Shown: one piece after another, positions 1-11,092 of the stretch
Numbering within the stretch: position 1 is the stretch's first letter
Layout: each line of letters begins with the position of its first letter
Notes under the pieces: model-generated
Database searches by the model: none
Told to the model about the DNA's origin: nothing
The model's input: only the letters and a program-made list of their open reading frames with translations
Position numbers and translations under genes: made by a program
Assembly (NCBI GenBank): GCA_027422505.1
Contig: JAPQWV010000126.1
Span: 785,001 to 849,000, forward strand
Source of the DNA: Craterostigma plantagineum
Lineage: Eukaryota; Streptophyta; Magnoliopsida; Lamiales; Linderniaceae
DNA length: 64,000 nucleotides
Direction of reading: 5' to 3'

Positions 1-337
1 AATACGATTTTCGGATATTTTTGCTCAGTCCTAGTTTTAATACACCCTGATGTCATCTGTCGTTGGTGTTGAATAAGTGGCTTATGCTATTTTATCACGT
101 TGTAAGTTTGAGTTTACATGAGTTCAATTTTTGCGTTATTTAGTTATTCTCTCTTTTTTTTTTTCTGCTAAGCATTGGGCTGATGAATGGTCTAATTGTT
201 CTGTCATTAAAAAAGTTTGCAGGAAATCTTATCTTCTTGATTTATTTGACCTGTGTGCAAAAACTTTATAGAATTACTCGAAATCTTTTAGGGGACTGTA
301 GAAATTCCACTATTAGTTTACGTCAACGCTGAACGAA

Positions 338-487
338 CTATTCGATGTATGGCTGCAAACCACCACGACGGAAAGAGTATCGACCACCGTAGTCCATAGG
401 TGCATCAACCAAGCGTTTTGTCATGGTTTTGGGCTTACGCTCGTAGTAAAGCTCACCGTTCGTTGTATGCAATTTATTCATGTTCAT
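338..487 (-). other. Possible short coding segment (49 codons), unrecognised
   Basis: A minus-strand reading frame opens at ATG 487, with a second in-frame ATG at 481, and stops at 338-340. The peptide is rich in Lys, Arg, Tyr and Gly, ends RRGGLQPYIE, and reads more like real protein than the simple-sequence surroundings. I do not recognise a family. It could be the last exon of a gene whose upstream exons are lost, a gene fragment, or chance. A TAA lies in frame 12 codons upstream of ATG 487, so no longer uninterrupted frame exists. Confidence 0.25.
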
Positions 488-1805
488 GTAGTGTTGATAC
501 ACTAATAGTGTACAAATTTATGAACTAGGTAGATACCATATTTATATATGTAATAAATCTTCTTCTAGCTTTTAATCGCAACTTGTAATCACCTTATCCT
601 TTCCATATGATCATCGATCTCAAATGGAGCTTTTCAGAATATTGTTCAATGGTCGTCGATCGTCATGTGAACGAAACAAAACATCGAAGTTTGATTGCCA
701 TTTTTATGAATGAATATATTCAAGAAATTGCGAAGAAATGACCATGGAACTCCCACTTAAGAACTTTATGGCGAAGATGGTCTATGACATGCTCTTGGTT
801 GTTTGCTTAGCACTAGCAGTGTAAAGATTCAATTTTTATGTGGTCTTTATTTATCGACAAATCTTGGAATTACAACATACAATCACAGAGGAAAAATAGG
901 TGTAACAATAGGAAGATGAATGTGCAAGACTTGGAGCTTTGCTAAAGACAATGAAGTTTATCTCATGAAATTGGAATTTAAACAGTATTTTGTTTTTTTT
1001 TTTTTCGTTAGTCAAGTTTTGAAATATTGTAACGTATTCAGTAATCATGTTAGGAAAAACAAGACAATCGATCGTCAAATTAATTTTCCAAGATTAAGCA
1101 ACATATGGACCTTATCTACTCAATGAACATGCCATAGAAGAAAAGTGTTCATCTTTGAACCTCTTCGAACCATCATTTTCCTATCCGAACGACATCCGAT
1201 CGTCACAATTTTGAATTCCCGGAAACCCTAATCTAATCTATTACGATGACGAACGTCGAAATCGCCACTTCGTTCCGAGCATTTTCGCGTAATGATGGAA
1301 AACCTCATAACGCTACATGGAACACATAGCCTCGACCAGTTCACTTCCCGAGAGCAATATCTCCTACGTCCCTCGAATTTACGATGCGCTTTACACATCC
1401 CCGAAAACGATACGAAATTTCCTACGCAATGCAGAAATTCGATCGACATTATACGAATCGTAGCTCGAGTTATTCCCATTTCAGTCGACCATAGAAACAC
1501 ACCTTTTCATAAGCTTTAAATACCACAATTCTTCTCAATCTCATCCCTTGGATCCACAAGCTCCAACAGCCGTCGATTAGATTCGAATCCCACGATCCAA
1601 ATTCAAAATATTCCAAAACTTCACAATCCGCGTCAACAACTCTAACCAATCACATCTCTCCTTTCTCCTTCGAGCGTATTATTTAATCAACAACATCCCC
1701 CATTCCGTCCTTCACACAATCATCTGTTTCCTCAATTCCCAGCAACTAGTCTTAGATTAAACCTTTGTGCTTTTTTTTCTGCCACAGCCCAGCCCTAGTT
1801 TTGCG
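488..1805. other. Intergenic, upstream of histone H1
   Basis: AT-rich sequence with only short chance frames and no recognisable protein, RNA gene or transposon terminus. The last few hundred bases before 1806 must hold the H1 promoter and 5' UTR; I see no convincing TATA box. Confidence 0.5.
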
Positions 1806-2845
1806 ATGACGACCATCCCCGAAGAGCCTATCCTCCTCCCGACGGAGCCGGTGGTTCCGCCGCCTTCCGCCGCCGAAGATCAGCCTAAGGAAGAAATCGC
1901 AGCTCCTAAGCAAACCACAAGAGCCAAAAAGCCTAAAGCTGCCAAGAAAGTCCCAGCTCCGAAGAAGCGCAACCCTCCGACGCACCCACCTTACGTTGAG
2001 GTAAGCAATTGGATCAATAAACAGTTCGATTTTAATGGGGTTTTCCTTAATCGAAATGGGGCGTGGTTAATTTGCCAGGGTTTTCATCGTTCTCTTAGTT
2101 GACCCCTTCTTTTTGGTGGTTGTTCTTCCTCGCTCAGATGATTGACGATGCAATCACAACGTTGAATGATCGAACTGGCTCGAGCCAGTACGCCATAGCT
2201 AAGTTCCTCGAGGACAAGCACAAGAATCTTCCGCCCAATTTCAAGAAGCTTTTGCTCGTTCAACTGAAGAAGTTTGTGGCTAATGGGAAGCTCTCCAAGG
2301 TGAAGAACTCGTACAAGCTGCCGTCGGCCCGCGCCTCCAAGCCCTCCGCCGCCGTCAAGCCCAAACCGGCGCCGAAACCTAAATCCAAGCCCGCCGCCGC
2401 TGAGAGGAAGGCAGCCACCGCGAAGCCCAAGGCAAAGGCGGCCGCCGCCAAGCCAAAGTCGAAACCTAAGGCTGTGTCCAAGGCTAAACCTGCGCCGAAG
2501 CCAAAGTCGGCGGCTGCTGCTTCTACCAAGCCAAAAGCATCAGCTCCGACGAAGAGAAAAGCACCTGAGAAGCCCGTGGCCGAGAAGAAGACGGCGGCAG
2601 CTACTAAGGCGGCGAAGACCTCGGTTAGATCCACACCGAGGAAGTCCGTCGCGGCCAAGAAGGCGGTGCCAGCTAAGAAGCCGGCGTTGAAAAAGGTCAC
2701 GCCCAAGAAAGCTGCCAAGTCTCCGGCGAAGAAGGCCGCTGCGAGGAAGGGAAGAAGTGAAAAGAAGTTTGGGAAGTTTAGTGTAGTGCATGTTTTTTTT
2801 TTTTTTCTCGAAGGGTATGTTATTGTAAATTCCATCGCCGTGTGA
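1806..2845 (+). CDS. Linker histone H1
   Basis: Exons 1806-2000 and 2138-2845 (GT-AG, phase 0) give about 300 residues. The start is the ATG beginning MTTIPEEPILLPTEP; the N-terminal ~58 residues are Pro/Lys-rich. The winged-helix globular domain (about residues 60-130) begins HPPYVE, continues MIDDAITTLNDR and SSQYAIAKFLEDKH, and is split by the intron at the place usual for plant H1. The long C-terminal tail is Lys/Ala/Pro-rich with many KPKAKAA and KKAA repeats, as expected for binding linker DNA at the nucleosome dyad. Odd point: the frame runs past the expected RKG(R/K)K-like end and adds about 24 non-basic residues, including a Phe run read from a poly-T tract (see findings). It converges on the NAD kinase gene, with 356 bp between stop codons. 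Confidence 0.93.
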
Positions 2846-3201
2846 TTTCCCCCCGTTTCTCGGGTAGACATAACATAGTAAGTTTTCTCTCAGAGATAAT
2901 CATATTCATTTTCTTTCTTTCAGCTTCTCACCTTTATCCTCGACTAGGGGGACACATCTTCTCGTTCAAATCTCATCTTTTTGTTTCTTTCTTTTGTTCG
3001 AAATGCTCTGTGGGCTCTGAATCATTGAACGTTCTTGAATCAATGCTTTGGTAAACGAGGAAAAATCGTATCGTAGCTGTAAAAGAGTTATTTGATCTAA
3101 TGCTTTGTAACAAACAACACCCTTCAGTTGAAGAGAAAAACTTGCAAAAAATTGAATCAACGACAGAATCAAAAGCCAGAAAAAAGAAAGAAAAAAAAAA
3201 T

Positions 3202-5473
3202 TCAATCTTGGAGTCGTCTCTCAGCTTTCTGAATAGAATACTTGAGCTCTTTCTGAATGTTCAACCTCGACGGCGACATAACTATATCGTTCCAAACGGA
3301 TCCCGCTTCGAAGGCGGGGTGAGGACGCTTGTAAAGATCGAATATATTATCAGCTTCTGCGTTTAACCTTCCCAGAACTTTGAGGATCTTTATCTCATCA
3401 GGGTCAACAAGGAGAGTCTTCTCCCTTTCTTTCCATCCTATCAACTTCTCACCAGAAAATAAAAAAAAAAGTATCAGTCCATATGTATGCTCTTTTACTT
3501 CAACTGCATTCTCTTGTCCTAAGATGTATTGTTTATTTATCTACCTTAGGAGGGCCAGCCAATGCGTTGGAGCTGTAGAGCCTAGCATTGTCTACCAACT
3601 GACAGTAGGTCGTAAATGCATCTGCAAATCTCTTGTGCGATTTCAGCTGTGAGTTCACCCTCACCGCCCTTCGACATATTATAGCTCTCCTGCGTTTTCA
3701 AGTAATAACAAAGATGGATCTTTACTTTATAAGTGAACACTATTGTGCAGACATTCTTGATCATTTGTCAGTCATAAATAATAATACCTTATTCCCCTGA
3801 TAACTGCTAGGTAAGAATCGCAGACAACGCCGACCAGCTCTATCCTGTAAGGCCTCCTCTTCTTGTTATTACCGTCGCTCGCCTGTTCTTCGTCGATCTG
3901 CTCCCAGTAATTCTCAGTCACAACCCCGTCTTCGTCCACCCTATAGCCAACGCCCATTCGATACCTCCTTCGATGCACGTTCCTCGCCATGGTTATCGTC
4001 TGAACCACGAACGGGACCCACGAAAGCGTCCCGTCCATGATCACGTCCCTCCCTTCGTTCAGCGCAGTCACCAAGAGCGACGACGCTGCATCCGTCGATG
4101 ATTGGTGCACCTATATACCGGAAAGGCCCTTCGCAAATTTTTTTTTTTTTTTTTTTGTCTTCGTAAATTAATATCGTAATGCTGTAATAGATAATCCACT
4201 TACGAGCTCGGCAGTTTGAAGCATATCGTGATGGCCTTGAGAGCTGAGGGCTTTGTAGATAACGTCAGACTCTTTGAACGCATCTGCTTCTATTACGACT
4301 GCATTCGCCGATGCTCCAGCCCAGAATGGTCTGTGCTTTTCAGAACAAGAATCATACAGGCACAACCATTTCAGTGTTCTGTCTATCTGCATACATTTTG
4401 CAGAGGACTTGTTAAAGAGAATTTCATACTCTTTGAGGATGTCTTTAAGAACAGTGCTCTTCCCAGCGCCCATTCCTCCGCCCATGAATAGGAGGACGGG
4501 GCTTCGATCCTTGTGATCCATTGGGACCATGACGTTCGTGCACTGAGAATCGTCAAGGGAGACGAGCCCTATGGCCTTCATCTCCTCCACGAGCGTGTTG
4601 AAAACTCGAGCCACCTTCAGATTCTTCGTCACCCTTTCGAACCTCTGCTCCCTTTTTAATTTTTTTTTTTTTATTACACAGAATTATAAAGCGAGCAACC
4701 AATTAGTTACTTGTATGTTATATCTCGTTTCTTGATGTGACAAAAAAATGTAGAAAAACTAATACCTTGTGGCTGCCATGACAATGTGCTTGAGCTTCTT
4801 TCTTGGCTCTTCAGCGCTCAGAATCTGAAAGATAATTACAGAACCTTGTGTTTAGATTATTATTACATCCTAAATAGCCCCAAAAAAAACTTAAAAAAAA
4901 GGTTAGAATAGAAGAGAGAAACACGCCTGAGTGATCATATTTGAAGCATGCTTCCAATGAAAAGCAAAGTAACTGAGAGTACATCTCTCAAACTCCTCCA
5001 CAAGCTTGATGAACAGCGAATCTGCGTCGGGCTCACAAGCGAAGAAAGCGTATATGTCGTCCTCGCACTCTTCGGCTTTGACGATGTACTCAGAAGCTAA
5101 CTTACAAAGGTTTGGACATTCTCTTCTGCCCGAAAATCCCATCTGTCGAGCTGCAAGAAAACACACACAAAAAAATGATCTCAGAGAAGCTACATTGCAG
5201 AGACCTGCTATGGAATCAAAGATGATCTGAGATTATTAAAAGGGCTCAATTTAATTTATTTATACCTACGTAGTTGGAGAATTTCTCGATGTGTAGAAGC
5301 TGGCCCGTATCTGAGATTTTGATTCGAGGAATGATTTTCTGATTACATAGTTTCTTGAGGTGGTAACGCATCACCGCAGCTACGATTAATCCGAGCGAAG
5401 AAGCTACGACGATTTGAGTGTACGTCGGGCTTGCGCTGGCACTGATGAAATTATCTGTTTTTTTTTTTTGCAT
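3202..5473 (-). CDS. NADKc: Calmodulin-dependent NAD kinase (NADKc-like), zeta-toxin-fold P-loop kinase
   Basis: Seven exons: 5473-5266, 5150-4927, 4824-4766, 4642-4204, 4110-3788, 3689-3545, 3444-3202; 546 residues, phases consistent throughout. The N-terminus has a short hydrophobic segment (about residues 18-36, IVVASSLGLIVAAVMRY) followed by a basic stretch, suggesting membrane anchoring or organelle targeting. The P-loop GGMGAGKST lies near residues 219-227 in the kinase domain, which also carries EADAFKESD and the conserved DGTLSWVPFVVQTI block. Plant NADKc phosphorylates NAD+ to NADP+ in a Ca2+/calmodulin-dependent way and feeds the flagellin-induced oxidative burst. Length matches the family (about 530-550). 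Intron 2 appears to use a GC donor at 4926-4925. Family assignment is firm; calmodulin binding is inferred from the family. Confidence 0.88.
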
Positions 5474-5858
5474 GCATTCATCTCATTTTGTTTCCCTTCA
5501 AAGTACGTATGAATATACTAGCAGATATTGAGAAGAGTCAGAAAATATTTAAATACCTCTCTGCATTTTCTTGGCGATGGATCGATCAGAAATGATGATC
5601 GATTCGATCTTTCGATCTATTTGCAGATTCTGAGAGAGACGTTATGGATGTATGTGTGTTGTTGTCTTTGGATTGATTTGGAGATTTGCACGTACGTAAT
5701 TAAACGTAATGCTTCGTCAGCTTGATGTTTAGTCGTTTATAGGTTAGTTTCATCCGAGGATAATTCGTGGTTTGCAATCTTTTTCCTGCAATTAATTATA
5801 TATGCGGGGAAAAAATGAGTTCTTGGCACGGCAATTATATTCCAATAAACAAATATCA

Positions 5859-6269
5859 TGTTTTTGGGAAATTCGATTGATATCAGATTTTGATAAGTCA
5901 AAAAAGCAGAAATCAAAACGAGGAACAAGGGGAATTTTACGTGGTTTGGATTCGATATTAATCCTACATCCACGGGAGAACTATTCTCTTGTATTGAGAC
6001 CATTACAGAGATTGCACACTCACTCTCTTGATCTTTCTCCCTTGATTACAAGATCAAAAGCTATGAAACATTCTCTCTTTTCTATTCGCTCGATACAAGA
6101 TCTCTCTCTCAGAAAAAAACTGAAATTGAGCCCAGATGTAGTCATGTACAGATGGTGGTTTTCCTCATCAACATGGGTAGCATCTTCCCAACGTTATGTC
6201 ATCAATTGTTCCATCGTTCCAAGTAGAAACTGCCGTTGACCATCATTGAGCTTTGACTTTATAATTCTC
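5859..6269. repeat. Left LTR of the 5.9-8.1 kb element
   Basis: This stretch aligns almost end to end with 7717-8119. Shared blocks include the copia-type ACGTGGTT(T/C)GGATTCGAT stretch and TGTAGTCATGTACAGATGGT. The 3' boundary is uncertain by a few bases. Confidence 0.8.
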
Positions 6270-7716
6270 CTCCTCAAAACTAAATTATTCTTCGTCACTC
6301 ACCATCAATTCCACCTCGAACCATCATTTGGCTGCTTTCAGTTTCAGTCGCACAACCCATGACAATGTCCGTTCGTCGGGGCTGATCCGCCCCTCATTGG
6401 ATCAGGTCTGTGCCTCGCCAGCACTGATGACCCGCACCGACTCCACCTCGTTGCCATGTTTGTCCATTCGACGAACTCCACCATGGCTTCTCGACCCTCT
6501 ACCTTAGCTCATCTGCCCGGATCCACTCCAAGCTGGCCCATGCGACTGTCTAGTGCTTGTTACCTCATCCTGGGTATTACACTGAGCGCTTGCACGCTGA
6601 CTCCTGCTAGCTATGTTGCACACTCATGGGCTGACCTTCAGCTGCACGCCATGTTGCGTGCCTCAATTTGGCCCAACCGCACTCAATGTTTCGAATGGCC
6701 TTCCTTGCGCCCTTGTTACCAGCCTCGGTCTTCGCTCGCCTCGCCTGGATTGCTCGGCTCTTGACCGATCTCCTGGCTGATCTGCGCCTTCCTAGCCGCG
6801 TTGTTGAGCGTCTTACACGCTAGCTTATGCACCCACCTTACTGTTGTGGCCGGGACTCACTGCTCACCAAGCTTATACAAGTGAAGATTCAAGCGGCATT
6901 TTTTTTGCTTGCTTTCTTCAATCCACTTTAAGCTGCCTTCGCTCGTAGCACGTCTTGCAACTGTCCTCGCCATACTGCCAAGTCGCTTGGCTCTCCGCGC
7001 TTGCCATGTTGGCTACCCCTGCGCGTGCTATACTAGCACGTCCTTAAGCCATGCTGGCCAAACTACTCGATCCCGCGCATTACACCGCAATCTCTCTTTT
7101 TTTGGTCTGCGCTTGATGTGCGCATACTTTCGCTGCATGGCCTTTCACCGACGATATCTGGCCTACATGTCTTTGCTTCGGCCTTGCACACACGCCGTCC
7201 GGCCCGCACGTCCACACTGCCTGGCCTGCCTTTGCTGTCTAGCCTCGTCTATGCGTGCACATCAATGATCTGCATGCCCACCTTGGTGGTGCGGCCGGGC
7301 CTCACTCCACGGCCATGGTTCGACTATTTTTAGGGTTCTGCCGAACAACCCTTCCCGACGACTCTTGCTCGTGGGTCCCGGTCAGTATTTCCCCTGTCAC
7401 CGTTGACTCATGAACGGTTATTGTCGATCAACATAATCCATCCTTCCCCGCCTTAATCGCCGACGTCCTCGCCGACGAATCCGGGGTTTGAGACTTACGA
7501 CTTTCACTGGCTCTCGAATGCTTCACATGGACGCTCTTTTTCAACGACGACTCGACCTCCTCATCGAGAAGTCTAGCGTATGTGGGACGCATATTCCTCT
7601 CTATCCTCTGCTTCCTCCACAGGCAGAAATTGTCCGATCCTATGAAGTTCTCAACTCCAAATCTTGTCGAACCCATCGTTTTATATCGCATGACGATCCG
7701 CGCTCATCGCATTATT

Positions 7717-8119
7717 TGTTGGGAAATTCGACTGATATAAGATTTCGATAAATCGACAAAGCAGAAATCAAAACGAAGAACACGAGGAATTTTACGTGGT
7801 TCGGATTCGATATTAATCCTACATCCACAGGAGAACTCTTCTCTTGTATTGAGACCGTTACAGAGATTCCACACTCGCTCTCTTGATCTTTCTCCATTGA
7901 TTACAAGATCAAAAGCTATAGAGCATTCTCTCTTTTCTATTCGCTCGATACAAGATCTCTCCATAACAAAACTGAAAATTGAGCCCTGATGTAGTCATGT
8001 ACAGATGGTGGTTTTCCTCAGCAACATAGGATTTCCCAACGTTATGGCATTAACTGTTCCATCGTTCCAAATAGAAACTGCCGCTGACCATCAATTTAGC
8101 TTTGACTTTACAATTCTCA
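7717..8119. repeat. Right LTR of the 5.9-8.1 kb element
   Basis: Begins TGTTGGGAAATTCG and ends ACAATTCTCA, giving canonical TG...CA ends. It is the partner of 5859-6269. Confidence 0.8.
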
Positions 8120-8456
8120 ATAATTATATGTATACTAGGATTGAGGCTTCAACTAATAAAACCAGGTCTAACATTAACATCCATGTCTTAGCAGCCATTA
8201 ACCCCATATCAAGGGAAAAAGAGTATGATGCAATTGTATTGTATGGTGATAAAAGACTAAGCATATGTCTATGAAAATTCGAGTTTTTGATGACAGCAGA
8301 TCATCGAATTTAGGGTTTTGTTCAGCTTCTCTTACAGAAGAAAAATGTTGCCAAGAAAGGCAGACAACAGAGAAAGAAGAACATGGCAAATCACTCATTG
8401 TAGCTATCAAACCCCATATTTATTAATTGCTGATATCTTTTCTTCACAGATTCTGA

Positions 8457-8849
8457 TTAACGTAGAAGCTCATCGGATGAGAACTCGTCTCGATAAAATG
8501 GCCACTGACTGTCATTGTACTCCAATGAATCCATGGTGCCATATGATGAGGTTCTCTCTTCATTGATTAAATCATAATTATGGGGACTTCCATACTTAAC
8601 CGATCGGTTATTTTCAGTGCCAGCATCCAAATAGAAATTAGGGTCATTACATATGTGAAAATTTTGATGAAACTGAAAGTGGTTCTGAAGGCTTTGACGC
8701 CAGTGTTGTAGATCTTGAGTCGAAGGTTCATTTTCTCCGTAATTTGCTTGGCCATAGTTAGGGTTTCTCGATGCATCGGAGTGGCTAATGAGGCATTGAG
8801 ATGCTTGAAGTTCCTTGAGAGAGGCCAACTGAGCCTGCAAATTCACAGC
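8457..8849 (-). pseudogene. LBD (LOB-domain) gene remnant: final exon only
   Basis: One exon with a good acceptor (ttag at the 8849 boundary) encodes AVNLQAQLASLKELQASQ, which matches the end of the class I LOB domain coiled coil just after the usual intron position. A variable acidic/Ser-rich tail of about 110 residues follows, ending DELLR and a stop at 8457-8459. The first exon should carry the CX2CX6CX3C zinc motif and GAS block, about 100 residues. No such frame exists on the minus strand between here and the ERF gene at 10.5 kb. Either the 5' exon was deleted or displaced, or an intron longer than is normal for the family exists. The tail exon has no internal stop. Confidence 0.7.
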
Positions 8850-10493
8850 CTAATCCAAGAAGAAAAATTACATATAAGGCACATAATTTTGTAGCTAATT
8901 GGGATCCTTAATTTAGTAGTATTAGGGGGCAATAATGCAGGTGGGCGTTGTCCATTCAAAGGCATCAATGGAGGGTCTTTATCTATCTATACTCTTATAT
9001 TAATCCTCAGCCCCATTTAAAAACTGCCAATTTTAATCCAATTTTTGTGTATCAATTACACCAAAAATTGAAGCATATTTTGTAGTTACTCACATGCGTC
9101 TATTACAGAGAAGAAAAAACCGACCTGATCTAAAAAAGTAACTGACACATGCTTAGATGAATAGTAACTGGCCGGTGAAAGTAAATGGCACATGATTCGA
9201 TGAAACAACATTAATAACTGGCCCAATTTTTTATAAAAAAATATTCAACCGTTGTATTGATGCTCATTTAGGAACTCATAAAAACAAATAACTGCCACAA
9301 CTTTCATTGTTTCACCCACATCGGGGGGTGCACGTTAGCTAGTTAATTTTATTGCACCGTGTTTAAGCTTTGATGTACATCTTGGAATTCTCAGTGATCC
9401 CACTACTTCAAGTCTTTCTAGCAAACCTTTTCATTGTTTTTTAAGGTTACTTTTGGTAATTGGAGTTTTGGAGTTTTGTTTTATCATATGACACTTGACA
9501 GGACAGCTACTCTTTCGGTCTAGGCTATCTGCCTAATTCTTCAAAGTTTGTAATTAAAAAGGGTTTATATGCAGTCTTACGATTATCTTAGGCATTCTAA
9601 GTTAATATATATAGTTATTCTTTTCTTTGCTACAATGTCATATGCTTTTGAAAACAGCAAAGGAATCTAATAACCTTCATTAATAGTTTGTAAACCAAAT
9701 GGAAGCAATATATCAAACAAGTAGTAACATAAGGTTGATGATCATTATATACTTTTACCACAATTCACACGAATGCATCGACCAATTACACATAGAAGAT
9801 ATAATGTATAGTGATGAGGACATATCTCATCCACTGAATAATCAAGCAGACAAACAGTTGGCACGTGGGTCATCGCACGTGGGTCCATCGCACGTGTGTA
9901 GGGTGATTGCTTCTAAGGTTGAAGAATCTTATTAAACTCGTCCTATTTTCACTATTACCTAGGGATAGATTAAATAGTGTTTTATATTCACATTAGTAGA
10001 TGAAAAATTAAGAGTATATTTTGACAACTGCAGCTAAGAGTGTGGGCCTCCATGTAAGACTCGGCCTAATATGGCCCAAATTTGTTTTGTTGGGCTTAAA
10101 AATTGATAACTTTTATGGCGTAAATTAATTTAAAAATGTTCGTTGTGGTCGGGTTGGGGATCAAAAGTTTGATCACAATCGAAGTGGTGATATTTTATTT
10201 CGGAGATTCAAATTTGCTTCTTACTAAATTTAATCGGAGGTGTCGACGTTATACTATTCTCATTCTCAATAAGGTTGCTATCCAATTTTCCCAAAATGCG
10301 AGATAATTAACAAAATACCATTGGGTGGTTTAATCGTAGGTAAGGGACTTAAATGATTGCTGCGTAAAGGAGAGGAACAAGCTTGGATTTCGTTCATTCA
10401 TGAAAGAAAACATTTAGACGATACGTCAGCATAAAATAAAAATAATGAAAGAATATTATTACAAGCATTCACCAAGTTCTTGTCCTCTTAATA
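8850..10493. other. Intergenic / lost 5' part of the LBD gene
   Basis: AT-rich, with no coding frame of note. It contains the G-box cluster at 9862-9896. No LOB-domain exon and no transposon ends were recognised. Confidence 0.5.
9862..9896. promoter_or_regulatory. Cluster of three G-box (CACGTG) sites
   Basis: CACGTG occurs at 9862-9867, 9876-9881 and 9891-9896, inside a 14-15 bp tandem repeat (CACGTGGGTCATCG-like). G-boxes bind bHLH and bZIP factors such as PIF, MYC and ABF proteins. The cluster is about 1 kb upstream of the LBD remnant and about 0.6 kb beyond the 3' end of the ERF gene, so the target gene is uncertain. Confidence 0.55.
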
Positions 10494-10646
10494 TCATTTC
10501 CATTGAATCTCGTCCCAAGAAGATCGATCCTCTAACAAATCATTGTCCAAATACTCCAACTCAATCACTTCCTCTCCGTCGGGACCTTTGAATAACCCTC
10601 CATTCGAATTCATCGAAGAAGAAGAAGAAGGGTTTTCCAAGAAACC

Positions 10647-10721
<75 letters not shown>

Positions 10722-11024
10722 GCTATTGCTGCTGATACTGCTGAGTATGCTCTGTGCCAGTGGTATATTCTCATCTTTGTAATAACCATCGTTGGGGAAG
10801 TTAAGAATTGCTTGGTGTCCCCTCAGAGCATAAGCCGCCCTGTCGTAAGCCCTAGCAGCTTCTTCGGGCGTGTCGAACGTCCCGAGCCACAAACGGGCCC
10901 CGTTTCTATTAGGGTCTCGAATTTCCGCGGCGTATTTTCCCCACGGGCGCCTTCGAATGCCTCGAAATTTCGCCTCTCTTTGATTGTTGGTGTTATCTCC
11001 ACTTAATATGTTCCTTGATTCCAT
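10494..11024 (-). CDS. AP2/ERF group IX transcription factor (ERF98/ERF95-like) with EDLL motif
   Basis: Intronless, 176 residues. A single AP2 domain spans about residues 19-77: [18 protein letters not shown], then [19 protein letters not shown] and [10 protein letters not shown]. It keeps the Ala and Asp typical of the ERF subfamily, which contact the GCC box. The C-terminus has [14 protein letters not shown], an EDLL-type activation motif found in small group IXc ERFs (ERF95/96/97/98). Between the two lies a run of about 25 Asn coded by a pure AAT microsatellite, which is unusual for the family. A TATA box lies 61-68 bp upstream of the ATG. The role inferred from the family is ethylene/jasmonate and defence gene activation in the nucleus. 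Confidence 0.92.
10648..10721. repeat. (ATT)n microsatellite inside the ERF coding region
   Basis: About 24 uninterrupted ATT units (AAT on the coding strand) encode poly-Asn. The purity suggests recent expansion and likely length polymorphism. Confidence 0.95.
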
Positions 11025-11084
11025 TTATGTTTATGTTAGAATGTGAAGTTTGTGTCCGAAATAAAATGTGTCATGGGATATGCG

Positions 11085-11092
11085 TATTTATA
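11085..11092 (-). promoter_or_regulatory. TATA box of the ERF98-like gene
   Basis: The minus strand reads TATAAATA, 61-68 bp upstream of the ATG at 11024, which fits a short 5' UTR. Confidence 0.6.

Larger units (their letters stand above)
5859..8119. mobile_element. Non-autonomous LTR retrotransposon (LARD-like), Ty1/copia-type LTRs
   Basis: Two direct repeats of about 0.4 kb flank 1.45 kb of sequence without a substantial reading frame. The LTRs begin TG(TT)...GGGAAATTCGA and end near ...ATTCTC(A). They contain the block ATTTTACGTGGTTCGGATTC, typical of plant copia LTRs. They differ by many substitutions and small indels, so the insertion is not recent. The internal region is relatively GC-rich and has none of the gag, protease, integrase or reverse transcriptase motifs. 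I could not find a clear primer-binding site or matching target-site duplication, so orientation is undetermined. Confidence 0.75.

Noticed and set aside
2260..2871. Long minus-strand frame rich in Ala/Phe opposite histone H1
   Set aside because: Antisense shadow of the Lys/Ala-rich H1 tail; no family features and no introns or promoter.
10543..10782. Plus-strand frame with a long poly-Leu run
   Set aside because: It is the antisense reading of the AAT repeat in the ERF gene; the opposite frame carries the AP2 domain.
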